This document shows, one piece after another, positions 1 to 6,399 of a stretch of 9,542 nucleotides of DNA; within the stretch, counting starts at the first letter, position 1, and each line of letters starts with the position of its first letter. The stretch comes from Minisyncoccota bacterium (GTDB taxonomy: Bacteria > Patescibacteriota > Minisyncoccia > Moranbacterales > GCA-2747515). A model generated the notes under the pieces. That model saw nothing but the letters and a program-made list of their open reading frames with translations. It had not been told where the DNA came from and searched no databases. The stretch spans positions 1 through 9,542 of the forward strand of contig CALIRC010000024.1 in the NCBI GenBank assembly GCA_938044295.1, in the 5' to 3' direction. The translations under genes were made by a program, and so were the position numbers.

Positions 1-1477
1 CAGTACGTTCAATTTCCTCGGGAAGGAGGGCAAAAAGCCTCGTCTTCACATCTTCGATAAGCTCATAAATGACTTTATAGGTTTTAATCTCAATTTCGTC
101 ATTAGCTAAACGGCTAGCAACAGCATTGACGTCAACATTAAAACCATAGAGAACTGCGCCAGCACTAAGCGCACGCTTCACATCACTTTCTGTGATATTA
201 CCCACACCTGTATCAATATAATGCACCATGACTTTTTCTTGCGGAATAGCATCAAGAAGTTGTTCAATCGCTTCTACCGAGCCCTGCACATCAGCCTTAA
301 TTAATATATTTAGCTTGGGAAGGTCTGCTGTATCGGCCATACTTTTCACATTACGGCGACCACCACCAAGGCGCTCGGCTGTTTCCTGAGATTTGAGTCG
401 TGCACTTCGTTTGGCATCTGCAACTTGCACGATATCATTCGTCTCAGCTGTATCATTCAAACCAAAAATAGTGATCGGCATCGACGGAGGTGCTTTCTCA
501 ATACTGCGACCATTAAAATCTTCCATACGACGGATGCGTCCATATGTTTTACCAACCGAAATATCCTGACCTACTCGCAACGTACCAGTCTTTACCACAG
601 TAGTAGCTACGGGACCCTTTTGTTGATCCATATGTGATTCTAAAACCACAGCGAGGCCATTGCGCGATGCGTCAGCTTTAAAGCTCTCAACTTCTGCAAG
701 TAAAAGGACACTCTCTAAAAGCTCGCTAATACCAATTTTATTTTTTGCACTGATCTCATTACACATAACCTTGCCACCCCACTCTTCAATAAGTACATTG
801 TGCTCACTTAACTCTTGCTTCACGCGTGCAGCATTGGCATCTGGTTTATCAATCTTGTTTACTGCGACAATTGTAGGGATATTTTTCTCTACAAGGTAGG
901 AGATAACTTCTTTTGTCTGCGGACGTACACCATCATCAGCAGCAACTACAAGGATCGCGATATCTGCTATGGAAACACCGCGCTCACGCATCGCTGCAAA
1001 TGCTTCATGACCAGGAGTGTCAATGAAAGTAATTGCCTTACCTTTCTTTTTTGTCTGATAGGCGCTGATGTGCTGTGTAATACCCCCGTGCTCATCATCG
1101 GCAACCTGTGCTTGACGAATCGAGTCAAGGAGAGTGGTCTTACCATGATCCACATGACCGAGGATCGTCACAATTGGAGGTCGCGCAAGGAGTTTACGTT
1201 CCGATTCTTTTTCTTTATCACAGATCTCTAAAAGACGCTCAAGTGTAAGTGCTTCATCAGCACCGACTTCTAAATCTTCTTCAACATCAAAGCCAAAGTC
1301 ATGTGCAACAATCGTAGCGGTATCAAGATCAATCTCTTCATTAATCGTTGCCATGAGGCCATTTTTCATCAGTTCCGTAATAACTGCAGTCACAGGCATG
1401 TCTAAAAGCTCTGCAAACTTCTTCACGGTAACAGTGCTAGGAATACTAATCTTTTTTTGTGCAGGCGCAGTAGACAT
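1..1477 (-). CDS. infB: Translation initiation factor IF-2, C-terminus cut off by the window edge
   Basis: IF-2 is the GTPase that brings initiator tRNA to the 30S subunit and promotes subunit joining. The 492 visible residues read from an ATG at 1477. A single IF2_N-like helical module lies at about residues 14-64, followed by the G domain. Visible GTPase motifs are GHVDHGKT (107-114, G1), GGITQHI (131-137, G2), DTPGH (153-157, G3), NKID (207-210, G4) and SAK (243-245, G5). Domain II covers about 275-355, and domain III contains LIKADVQGSVEAIEQLL (392-408). The terminal fMet-tRNA-binding C2 domain lies mostly outside the window. Only about 100 residues precede the G domain, far fewer than in E. 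coli or Bacillus IF-2, so the N-terminal extension is minimal. The start has no clear Shine-Dalgarno. It lies 34 nt after the upstream DUF4446 gene, so co-transcription is likely. Confidence 0.97.
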   Translation of the reverse strand, partial: MSTAPAQKKISIPSTVTVKKFAELLDMPVTAVITELMKNGLMATINEEIDLDTATIVAHDFGFDVEEDLEVGADEALTLERLLEICDKEKESERKLLARPPIVTILGHVDHGKTTLLDSIRQAQVADDEHGGITQHISAYQTKKKGKAITFIDTPGHEAFAAMRERGVSIADIAILVVAADDGVRPQTKEVISYLVEKNIPTIVAVNKIDKPDANAARVKQELSEHNVLIEEWGGKVMCNEISAKNKIGISELLESVLLLAEVESFKADASRNGLAVVLESHMDQQKGPVATTVVKTGTLRVGQDISVGKTYGRIRRMEDFNGRSIEKAPPSMPITIFGLNDTAETNDIVQVADAKRSARLKSQETAERLGGGRRNVKSMADTADLPKLNILIKADVQGSVEAIEQLLDAIPQEKVMVHYIDTGVGNITESDVKRALSAGAVLYGFNVDVNAVASRLANDEIEIKTYKVIYELIEDVKTRLFALLPEEIERT

Positions 1478-1511
1478 GATATGTATCTTAATGATGGATA
1501 GAAGAGGGTAA

Positions 1512-2036
1512 TTACTTTTTTGAGCTGGTTTTCAGCTTTTTTTGCATGGCGAGCGTAATAGCTTCACGCTCTTCATTGGTGAAATCGTTTGTCGTCGCAT
1601 TGCCATAAACGACCTCCTTTGCATAAATACGTGTTCCTTCACGTGTGTGCAGTGAAGAGAGGACTGTCCCATTGTTATGACCATCCAGAAGTGCTAGGGA
1701 AAAACTTTGATTTCCACCGAGATCTTTGAAAGGGTTAAATCGAATAAGTTGTGTCTTATGCATACTAGAGAGACCCAAGTGGTGCACCTTGTTTGAGATA
1801 GCATAGAGCTCACTAATTTCATGATCAAGGTGTATAAGCTGAGCATCATGCCGGAGAATGGTATCTTCAAGTGTCTGAGCATCCTTACCTGAGAGAAAAA
1901 CATCTAGTGTAGATTGAAGACGACACATTTTTCTCCAGAGTATAAATACCCAAGCTAGTAAGAAAAATGACAGTACAAACCCACTAAGCCCAAAAAGAAA
2001 AAAACCAATCTGATGTGCTAAGATGTATGATTCCAT
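1512..2036 (-). CDS. DUF4446 family membrane-anchored protein
   Basis: This 174-residue protein has one N-terminal membrane segment (about 9-35), then a Lys/Arg-containing turn and a helical, probably coiled-coil stretch (about 36-90). The DUF4446 core lies at about 97-145. The family signature is visible as LIRFNPFKDLGGNQSFSLAL (97-116), then LLDGHNNGTVLSSL and TREGTRIYAK (131-140), with a tail FTNEEREAI (152-160). The molecular function of DUF4446 is unknown; in Firmicutes members are often encoded near chromosome-partitioning genes. Here the gene sits immediately upstream of infB in the same direction, probably in one transcript. The ATG at 2036 has no recognisable Shine-Dalgarno. The topology suggests a short outside N-terminus with the soluble domain in the cytoplasm, but that is inference. 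Confidence 0.88.
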   Translation of the reverse strand: MESYILAHQIGFFLFGLSGFVLSFFLLAWVFILWRKMCRLQSTLDVFLSGKDAQTLEDTILRHDAQLIHLDHEISELYAISNKVHHLGLSSMHKTQLIRFNPFKDLGGNQSFSLALLDGHNNGTVLSSLHTREGTRIYAKEVVYGNATTNDFTNEEREAITLAMQKKLKTSSKK

Positions 2037-2078
2037 AAGCCATTGAAGAGTTTCTATAGAACATACAATTTCCAGATA

Positions 2079-2092
2079 TTGTCATCTGACAA
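2079..2092. promoter_or_regulatory. Perfect 6-bp inverted repeat upstream of DUF4446-infB (possible operator)
   Basis: TTGTCA-TC-TGACAA is a perfect dyad (TTGTCA and TGACAA arms, 2-nt centre) 43 nt upstream of the DUF4446 start, in a gap where no convincing -35/-10 pair was found. A palindrome with this spacing could be a repressor or activator site. No cognate regulator is visible in the window, so this is a weak call. Confidence 0.25.
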
Positions 2093-2150
2093 AACTACAA
2101 AAAGCATAAGTACTACGTTACTCTACGCTATCACAATCCGCTTGTCCTGT

Positions 2151-2189
2151 AAAGAAAACAGTCGCCATCTAGTAAAAAATGGCGACTGT
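2151..2189 (-). terminator. Intrinsic terminator after the DsbA-like gene
   Basis: An 11-bp perfect stem (ACAGTCGCCAT pairing with ATGGCGACTGT, 2158-2189) has a 10-nt loop. On the minus strand it is followed by a T-rich run (TTTTCTTT). It starts 24 nt past the DsbA-like stop codon and separates that gene from the DUF4446-infB unit. Confidence 0.85.
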
Positions 2190-2213
2190 CTGTCGGCGTG
2201 CTGTAAGAACAGA

Positions 2214-2942
2214 TTATGCCTCGATAATACCATCGAGAAATGTCCAGAATTTTTCACTACCACCGATTTCACCTGCACATTCTGAAGCTTCAGCTTTGAA
2301 TGCAGCATTTGGATGTAATTGCGCCAGCGGAAGATGACGATACACCCATGTAATATCATCACGCTCAGCAATAAGCTCTTTCATAGAAGTATGAAAACGC
2401 TTACAAAACGGACAATCAATGTCAGAGTATTCAATAATCGTAATCGCACCATTTTCAGCACCTCGCGTGTAATCGCGATCAGTCACAGGGGCAACTTCCA
2501 CATCAAGCGGCTCAGCAGTATCTAAACCATCAAGGATTGCAATCACTTGATCTTTGGGAAGTGCACCACTAATCACAGCTTTCTTGTCACCTTTCATTGC
2601 AATACTATAGGGAGTACCTTGTGCACCAGCTTTGTTTGCCTTTACAATTTCATCTTTGACGTAGTCTACGTACTTACCTTCATCAATACACTCCGCAAAT
2701 TTCTTTGCATTGACTTTAGCTGTTTTTGCAACAGCAACAACTTGATCACGTGGGCTTGCAGGTGCTGGAGCGCCATTGCCTGCGTTGCCATTTGTAGGTG
2801 CTTGTGCACGAGCGGGAGCACCGCTACCATCACTATGAAAACTAACTTTATCCTGTGCCATACCGACAAACAAAAAGAAAAACACAATTGCAAACGCAGT
2901 CATCGCACCGAGCCAAAAAGTCTGATCCCTGAGAATTTTCAT
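2214..2942 (-). CDS. Membrane-anchored DsbA-like thiol-disulfide oxidoreductase with permuted domain order
   Basis: A 242-residue extracytoplasmic redox protein, probably forming or shuffling disulfides in exported proteins. Residues 10-28 form a membrane anchor or signal anchor, and 31-66 are a Gly/Ala/Pro-rich linker. The two halves of the DsbA fold are then in reverse order. Residues 66-143 match what is normally the C-terminal half: KKFAECIDEGKYVDYV, then the cis-Pro loop GTPYS (109-113) and ISGALPKDQVIAILDGL. Residues 150-242 match the normal N-terminal half: ITIIEYSDIDCPFCKRFH with the CPFC active site (C177, C180), YRHLPLAQLHP (201-211) and ASECAG, ending at KFWTFLDGIIEA. C85 and C222 are the usual second Cys pair of this family. 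The reading frame is intact and ends just before a strong terminator, so the order is not a frameshift artefact. The ATG has a weak GGG upstream. It is transcribed divergently from the reductase gene. Confidence 0.92.
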   Translation of the reverse strand: MKILRDQTFWLGAMTAFAIVFFFLFVGMAQDKVSFHSDGSGAPARAQAPTNGNAGNGAPAPASPRDQVVAVAKTAKVNAKKFAECIDEGKYVDYVKDEIVKANKAGAQGTPYSIAMKGDKKAVISGALPKDQVIAILDGLDTAEPLDVEVAPVTDRDYTRGAENGAITIIEYSDIDCPFCKRFHTSMKELIAERDDITWVYRHLPLAQLHPNAAFKAEASECAGEIGGSEKFWTFLDGIIEA

Positions 2943-2984
2943 AGTCCCTAAGAATTTAGTGATTTATAGATACCATACAGTATA

Positions 2985-3014
2985 AGTATACAAAACAAAT
3001 TTAGCAAGTGTCAA
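2985..3014 (-). promoter_or_regulatory. Sigma70-type promoter for the DsbA-like gene
   Basis: Read on the minus strand, TTGACA (3009-3014) is separated by 18 nt from TATACT (2985-2990). The expected start is near 2978, giving a leader of about 35 nt. The -35 matches consensus perfectly and the -10 matches 5 of 6. Confidence 0.7.
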
Positions 3015-3082
3015 GTTGACTAGACATTAATAAAAGCAAAGTACATTTACAGTGTTAGCACAAAAAAACCACAAAGTGTATT

Positions 3083-3111
3083 TTGACAGCATACATCTCT
3101 TAGCATACTAT
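3083..3111 (+). promoter_or_regulatory. Sigma70-type promoter for the FNR-like gene
   Basis: TTGACA (3083-3088), a 17-nt spacer and TACTAT (3106-3111) lie upstream of the reductase. The expected start is near 3118, giving a leader of about 50 nt. It is back to back with the DsbA-like promoter; the two -35 boxes are about 70 nt apart. Confidence 0.75.
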
Positions 3112-3168
3112 AAACAGATGTTCACAGAAAATAAACAGATAAAAACACTAATACACACATAAAACCAT

Positions 3169-3870
3169 ATGCAGCAGTACACCACAACTTTCGTAAAAAA
3201 AGAAGAAGTAGCAGATAATACCTACAAGTATCTTTTTGAAAAACCAGAAGAATTCACTTTTCGCGCAGGACAATATGCTGTGATAGAAATCATGAATCCA
3301 AAGGTAGAAGACGAAAGGCCAGCATTTCGCTCACTCTCTATGGCAAGTGCCCCGCACCAAGAGTATCTTGCTTTTATCATGCGTTCCAGCGACAGCGGCT
3401 TCAAACAGAGCATGCAAACACTAAAAGCAAAAGACGAGATCACACTCAAAGGACCACTAGGGCATATGCAACTCCCTAGTGACATGAAAATTCCTGTAGT
3501 ATTTCTGACAGCAGGTGTCGGGATCACGCCTGCCCGATCAATGCTTCTAGACATGCACCACAGAAAATCTTCCAGAGAAGTCACGCTGATCTATTCAAAT
3601 AGAGAAATGAAGTCAGCACCATGCTTCCAGGAGATGAGTGAGGTCGCACTAGAGAACTACAGATGCATCCACGCAATCACAGATAATACAAGTGACTGGG
3701 AGGGTGAATCTCGCAGGATCGACAAAGCATTCATCGAAGAATATGTTCCAGACATCACTCTGCCAGTATTTTATATCGTCGGCACTAGTGGCTTCACAAA
3801 AGCCATGCAAAGCATCCTCGCAGAACTAGATGTACAAAAAGAAAAAATTATAATCGATAACTTTGGTTAA
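3169..3870 (+). CDS. FAD/NAD(P)-binding oxidoreductase, ferredoxin reductase-like
   Basis: A 233-residue flavoprotein of the ferredoxin-NADP reductase superfamily. It is predicted to move electrons between NAD(P)H and an acceptor through bound FAD or FMN in the cytoplasm. The N-terminal FAD-binding barrel (about 1-103) contains FRAGQYAVIE (31-40) and the flavin motif RSLSMAS (54-60, the RxxS variant), then GPLGHM (95-100). The NAD(P)-binding Rossmann half (about 108-233) contains LTAGVGITPARSML (113-126), YIVGTSGF (202-209) and the usual terminal IIIDNFG. There is no C-terminal 2Fe-2S domain and no membrane segment, so it is the reductase module alone and its partner is unknown. It could reduce a ferredoxin, a flavodoxin or a small redox protein. 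No Shine-Dalgarno is evident before the ATG. A long hairpin begins 13 nt after the stop. Confidence 0.93.
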   Translation: MQQYTTTFVKKEEVADNTYKYLFEKPEEFTFRAGQYAVIEIMNPKVEDERPAFRSLSMASAPHQEYLAFIMRSSDSGFKQSMQTLKAKDEITLKGPLGHMQLPSDMKIPVVFLTAGVGITPARSMLLDMHHRKSSREVTLIYSNREMKSAPCFQEMSEVALENYRCIHAITDNTSDWEGESRRIDKAFIEEYVPDITLPVFYIVGTSGFTKAMQSILAELDVQKEKIIIDNFG

Positions 3871-3880
3871 AATCAATTCG

Positions 3881-4044
3881 TATTACCATCTCCAAATAAC
3901 CAGCCTACATTAAGTGTGCTCTCTCGTGAGCGAGACATCTGCCACAGATGCGCAGTGTGTCGAGACCCATAAGCAGCTGTGGTAGGTGTCGCAGCCGCGA
4001 GAGTGTGCACTTGGGTGTTGGGTAGTTATTTGGAGGTGGTATTA
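3881..4044. repeat. Possible MITE-like element with TATTA direct flanks
   Basis: The same hairpin is bounded by the 5-bp direct repeats TATTA (3881-3885 and 4040-4044), which would fit a target-site duplication. The element would then be 154 bp (3886-4039), with 15-bp terminal inverted repeats beginning CCATCTCC and ending GGAGGTGG, differing at one position. It encodes no transposase. The right-hand TATTA contains the ruvA stop codon (TAA on the minus strand), so an insertion would have fallen exactly at the end of ruvA. This is an alternative reading of the ncRNA entry; only copy number elsewhere in the genome can separate them. Confidence 0.4.
3884..4041 (+). ncRNA. Candidate structured RNA: ~158-nt near-continuous hairpin
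   Basis: The whole interval folds on itself. The outer stem 3884-3900 with 4025-4041 is 17 uninterrupted pairs. The middle stem (about 3903-3926 with 3998-4023) has 21-22 pairs with a few mismatches. A small internal loop (3927-3929 against 3993-3997) precedes the inner stem 3930-3947 with 3977-3992 (16 pairs, one 2-nt bulge). A ~29-nt apical region, 3948-3976, contains a TGC/GCA pairing. On the plus strand seven pairs are G-U wobbles and one non-pair is C-A. On the minus strand the seven would be A-C mismatches, so the plus transcript folds clearly better. No U-tract follows either side, so it is not a standard terminator. The SRP RNA tetraloop core and the large 6S central bubble are absent. 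It may be a 3'-UTR structure of the reductase mRNA, an independent RNA, or a MITE. Confidence 0.6.
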
Positions 4045-4611
4045 TTTACCCAGACTTTTAAGCGCAAGCTTAATCCGCTCACTGACGTCCACAACATCCT
4101 TGTCTACGCCATCAAGCGCACTACGAGCCTCACCGACGCTATAGCCCATCGACTTAAGCGCATCCACTGCACTGCTATCACGTGTTGCATGAGCAACATC
4201 AGCATCAGAAAATGCATCGACTTTGCCCTGTAGTTCGATAATCACTTTCTCAGCTGTTTTTTTACCAATACCAGAGACTCCAGTCAAAATAGAAGTATCT
4301 TTATTTATAATTGCAGCACTAATCTGTGAAACATCCGCAGCGTTGAGGATGCCCAGAGCTGCCTTCGGTCCAATGCCCGACACACTAATCAGATGTTCAA
4401 ATAACGTCCGCTCTGAAACACTACGAAACCCGTAAAGAGAAATCTCTTGTTCCCGCACATGCATATAAATATGCAGTTGCAAAACTTCTCCTGTAGTAGC
4501 AGACGCGCAGGTATGTCCAGTAGCAAAAATACCATATCCTACACCACGCACATCCAGTGTGATGTCAGGATCCAAAGAGTGAACAACGGTACCAGAAAGA
4601 GAACGAATCAT
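4042..4611 (-). CDS. ruvA: Holliday junction branch migration protein RuvA
   Basis: RuvA tetramers bind four-way DNA junctions and load the RuvB motor during recombinational repair. The start was set at the ATG at 4611 because MIRSLSGTVV matches the family start; the reading frame stays open 25 codons further upstream but that extension is not RuvA-like. The 189-residue protein has the N-terminal OB domain (1-63, with VRGVGYGIF at 21-29 and the acidic-pin region HVREQEISLYGF at 51-62). Two helix-hairpin-helix motifs follow (VSGIGPKAAL, 77-86; VSGIGKKTAE, 112-121). After a short acidic linker comes the RuvB-contacting domain III (145-189, DALKSMGYSVGEA). The length is near the usual 190-205. 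No ruvB or ruvC is adjacent. Its stop codon abuts the long hairpin element. Confidence 0.97.
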   Translation of the reverse strand: MIRSLSGTVVHSLDPDITLDVRGVGYGIFATGHTCASATTGEVLQLHIYMHVREQEISLYGFRSVSERTLFEHLISVSGIGPKAALGILNAADVSQISAAIINKDTSILTGVSGIGKKTAEKVIIELQGKVDAFSDADVAHATRDSSAVDALKSMGYSVGEARSALDGVDKDVVDVSERIKLALKSLGK

Positions 4612-4653
4612 AATAGAGATAAATAGAGGCTTATAAACAAACGAATACTGCCT

Positions 4654-4662
4654 ATTGTAGCA
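4654..4662 (-). promoter_or_regulatory. Extended -10 promoter for ruvA
   Basis: On the minus strand TG-C-TACAAT forms an extended -10 element (TACAAT at 4654-4659, TG at 4661-4662). The predicted start is near 4647, about 36 nt before ruvA. No good -35 is seen, as is usual for extended -10 promoters. Confidence 0.55.
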
Positions 4663-4721
4663 TGCAGAAACCCAAAATGCCGACACAAAGTAAAAGCAAG
4701 AGGTGTATGATCACTCACATC

Positions 4722-4750
4722 TTGCACAAGCAGAGATTTTATGCTATAAA
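4722..4750 (+). promoter_or_regulatory. Promoter for rpsT with extended -10
   Basis: TTGCAC (4722-4727), a 17-nt spacer ending in TGC, and TATAAA (4745-4750) combine a near-consensus -35 with an extended -10. Transcription would start near 4757, leaving a leader of about 124 nt before the rpsT start. A weaker alternative (TTGCCT at 4817, CATATT at 4840) would give a short leader. Confidence 0.6.
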
Positions 4751-4756
4751 TAAGCA

Positions 4757-4880
4757 ACTAGCTACAAATCACAGTCTCTTAAGATGTGACAAGAAGAAGG
4801 TTATTGAGGCACGCTCTTGCCTGTATCTACAAGCCTTCACATATTTCATAAATCATAATTCCCATTAGCACCCACGATCT
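4757..4880 (+). promoter_or_regulatory. Long 5' leader of rpsT, possible autoregulatory site
   Basis: If the 4722-4750 promoter is used, the rpsT mRNA carries about 124 nt before its ATG. The leader holds two small hairpins: TCACA ... TGTGA around a TCTTAAGA core (about 4778-4798), and AGGCA ... TGCCT (4807-4822). The start codon has no Shine-Dalgarno. bS20 represses its own translation in E. coli; a similar role here is inference. Confidence 0.35.
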
Positions 4881-5141
4881 ATGCCAATCAAAAAATCAGC
4901 GATGAAAGAGATGCGCTCAGACGCAAGAAAAATCCTCCGCAATCGTCAAGTACGCGGCACCTACCGCAGCGCAATCAAATCATTTGAGCAAGCTGTAACC
5001 GAAGCCAAAAAAGACGACGCAAAGAAATTCTTCCTCTTAGCACAAAAAACACTCGACAAAGCTGCAAGCAAAAAAGTAATCAAAAAAAATACTGCGGCCA
5101 GAAAAAAAAGTCGACTCTCCAAAGCATTAAAAGCCATGTAG
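4881..5141 (+). CDS. rpsT: Small ribosomal subunit protein bS20
   Basis: An 86-residue, very basic helical protein that binds 16S rRNA at the base of the 30S body. The family pattern is complete: MPIKKSAMKEMR at the N-terminus, RKILRNRQVRGTYRSAIKSF (15-34), AQKTLDKAASKKVI (53-66) and the diagnostic KNTAARKKSRLSKAL (68-83). The length is typical. It faces holA across a shared terminator, and rpsT next to holA is a common bacterial neighbourhood. The codon preceding the stop is ATG, giving a final Met. No Shine-Dalgarno precedes the start. Confidence 0.98.
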   Translation: MPIKKSAMKEMRSDARKILRNRQVRGTYRSAIKSFEQAVTEAKKDDAKKFFLLAQKTLDKAASKKVIKKNTAARKKSRLSKALKAM

Positions 5142-5142
5142 T

Positions 5143-5173
5143 AAAAAAATCCCCTACCATAGGGGATTTTTTT
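5143..5173. terminator. Bidirectional intrinsic terminator between rpsT and holA
   Basis: The stem ATCCCCTA / TAGGGGAT has a 3-nt CCA loop, preceded by seven A and followed by seven T. It therefore works as a terminator on both strands, starting 2 nt after the rpsT stop and ending 21 nt past the holA stop. Confidence 0.95.
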
Positions 5174-5194
5174 GATTGACAACAAAAACAAAAA

Positions 5195-6148
5195 TCATCC
5201 TCCTCGCACTACAAACATTTCAAGCGCACTAACCAAATCTCTGCGACCGCTTTTCACATCGCGGTCAATAAACAGAAGTGCTTTGTGCGCATCTTTTAAA
5301 ACTCGTTGCGATACACGACGCAAAAGTCCCAGTGATTTCTGTACAACAAACGGATGCAACTTCAGCGCAGAAGCAATGGTTCTTTGATCAGAAATTCCCT
5401 GGTCATGGTAAAAACTGCTCACAAGCAGTAGTGTGCGAATCTGGTAAACATACATTGAAAAAATATAGTGCGGATCATCCCCACTAACAATCTGCGTCTT
5501 CAGAAGTATAAGCGTACGACGCGCATCCCCACCAGCTAACGACTCTATAAGTCCAAACATATCACCAGAAATCTCCCCATGCACAAGTAATTCCACATCG
5601 TCCTCAGTAATGGTTCGATCGGCCGCATAAAGAGAAAGCTTTTGCAACTCCAGGTCAAGTCGTCGCAAATCATTACGCACAGCAAGTATAAGAGCGCGAA
5701 TCGCCGCAGTGGAGATAGAAGATCCGTACGTACTACGGGAAGCATCTTCTACCCAAGATGCAAGTACTGTACCCTCCAATTTCTTACACTCTAGCAGTGT
5801 ATCTGCATGTGTAAGAAGCCATGTAAACAGCGCAGCATTCTTACGTGGCATCCGATCTTCGGAAAAAACCACGCAATCATCACCACTGAGCTTCGCAAGC
5901 GTATCCTTCAAAAACCGCTGATCTTGAGCAGGAAAATGTTGAAAGAAATTTTTAATAACAACGATCTGCACGTCTGAAAAAAGACTCTGCGCACCTAGTG
6001 CAGATTCCAGCATCGCCAAAGTGGTTTCCTCAGAACAATCAAAAATAGTAAGTGTTGCGCGAGGATTTTTTACCAAAAAATCATCTCGCACCAAACGCAC
6101 AGACTGCTCCAATAGAAATCCCTCTTCTCCATAGTAAAAATGTATCAC
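5195..6148 (-). CDS. holA: DNA polymerase III subunit delta
   Basis: The delta subunit of the clamp loader opens the beta sliding clamp. The 317-residue protein starts with a GTG codon at 6148, giving IHFYYGEEGFLLEQSV, which matches the family start (a Y-GEE-FL motif). The AAA+-like domains I and II cover about 1-200; the FDCSEETTLAMLESALGAQS region (37-56) and VVFSEDRMPRKN are typical of domain I. The strongest signature is DLRRLDLELQKLSLYA followed by ITEDDVELLV in domain II. The C-terminal collar domain occupies about 200-317. As expected for delta there is no intact Walker A. It ends in TGA and shares a terminator with rpsT. No close Shine-Dalgarno was seen. Confidence 0.95.
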   Translation of the reverse strand: MIHFYYGEEGFLLEQSVRLVRDDFLVKNPRATLTIFDCSEETTLAMLESALGAQSLFSDVQIVVIKNFFQHFPAQDQRFLKDTLAKLSGDDCVVFSEDRMPRKNAALFTWLLTHADTLLECKKLEGTVLASWVEDASRSTYGSSISTAAIRALILAVRNDLRRLDLELQKLSLYAADRTITEDDVELLVHGEISGDMFGLIESLAGGDARRTLILLKTQIVSGDDPHYIFSMYVYQIRTLLLVSSFYHDQGISDQRTIASALKLHPFVVQKSLGLLRRVSQRVLKDAHKALLFIDRDVKSGRRDLVSALEMFVVRGG

Positions 6149-6189
6149 AGTAACTACTTAGATTTTTATTGATAGGGCTTACACACATG

Positions 6190-6218
6190 AGTGTAATTTT
6201 AGCGACAAAGCACACCAA
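6190..6218 (-). promoter_or_regulatory. Possible holA promoter
   Basis: On the minus strand TTGGTG (6213-6218), a 17-nt spacer and TACACT (6190-6195) fit a weak sigma70 promoter, giving a start near 6183 and a ~35-nt leader. A small dyad TTACAC ... GTGTAA (6179-6196) overlaps the -10. The rest of the 251-nt gap (6149-6399) shows only the terminator of the DUF3048 gene. Confidence 0.35.
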
Positions 6219-6355
6219 GTACGTAAGTTCTAATGTAATCAAATCAATCATTCCACATAAGCCTCTCAAAAAGCATCATCCTAAACATGATCCAGATTCT
6301 TTGCATGTAATGAGAAAAAAAGACAAATCCGATCCATAGTACTAACAATACCACA

Positions 6356-6389
6356 AACAAAAAAAGCCACACAAACGTGACTTTTTTTA
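6356..6389 (-). terminator. Intrinsic terminator after the DUF3048 gene
   Basis: On the minus strand an A-run leads into the stem AAAAAGTCAC / GTGGCTTTTT (one G-U pair) with a 6-nt loop, followed by a T-run and GTTTG. It begins about 10 nt past the DUF3048 stop. Confidence 0.8.
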
Positions 6390-6399
6390 TAGTAACACT

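Noticed and set aside
815..1231. Plus-strand open frame of 138 codons antisense to infB
   Set aside because: It lies opposite the conserved GTPase domain of IF-2, whose motifs are intact; the opposite frame is a by-product of codon usage.
3884..4041. The long hairpin as an intrinsic terminator
   Set aside because: Neither end is followed by a T-tract and the stem is several times longer than a terminator needs.
3884..4041. The long hairpin as SRP (4.5S) RNA or canonical 6S RNA
   Set aside because: The SRP apical core (GGAA tetraloop with its asymmetric loop) is absent, and there is no large central bubble as in 6S; a divergent 6S is not fully excluded.
4612..4686. Longer RuvA starting 25 codons upstream
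   Set aside because: RuvA proteins begin at the M-I-x-x-L-x-G motif (ATG 4611), and the extension overlaps the extended -10 promoter.
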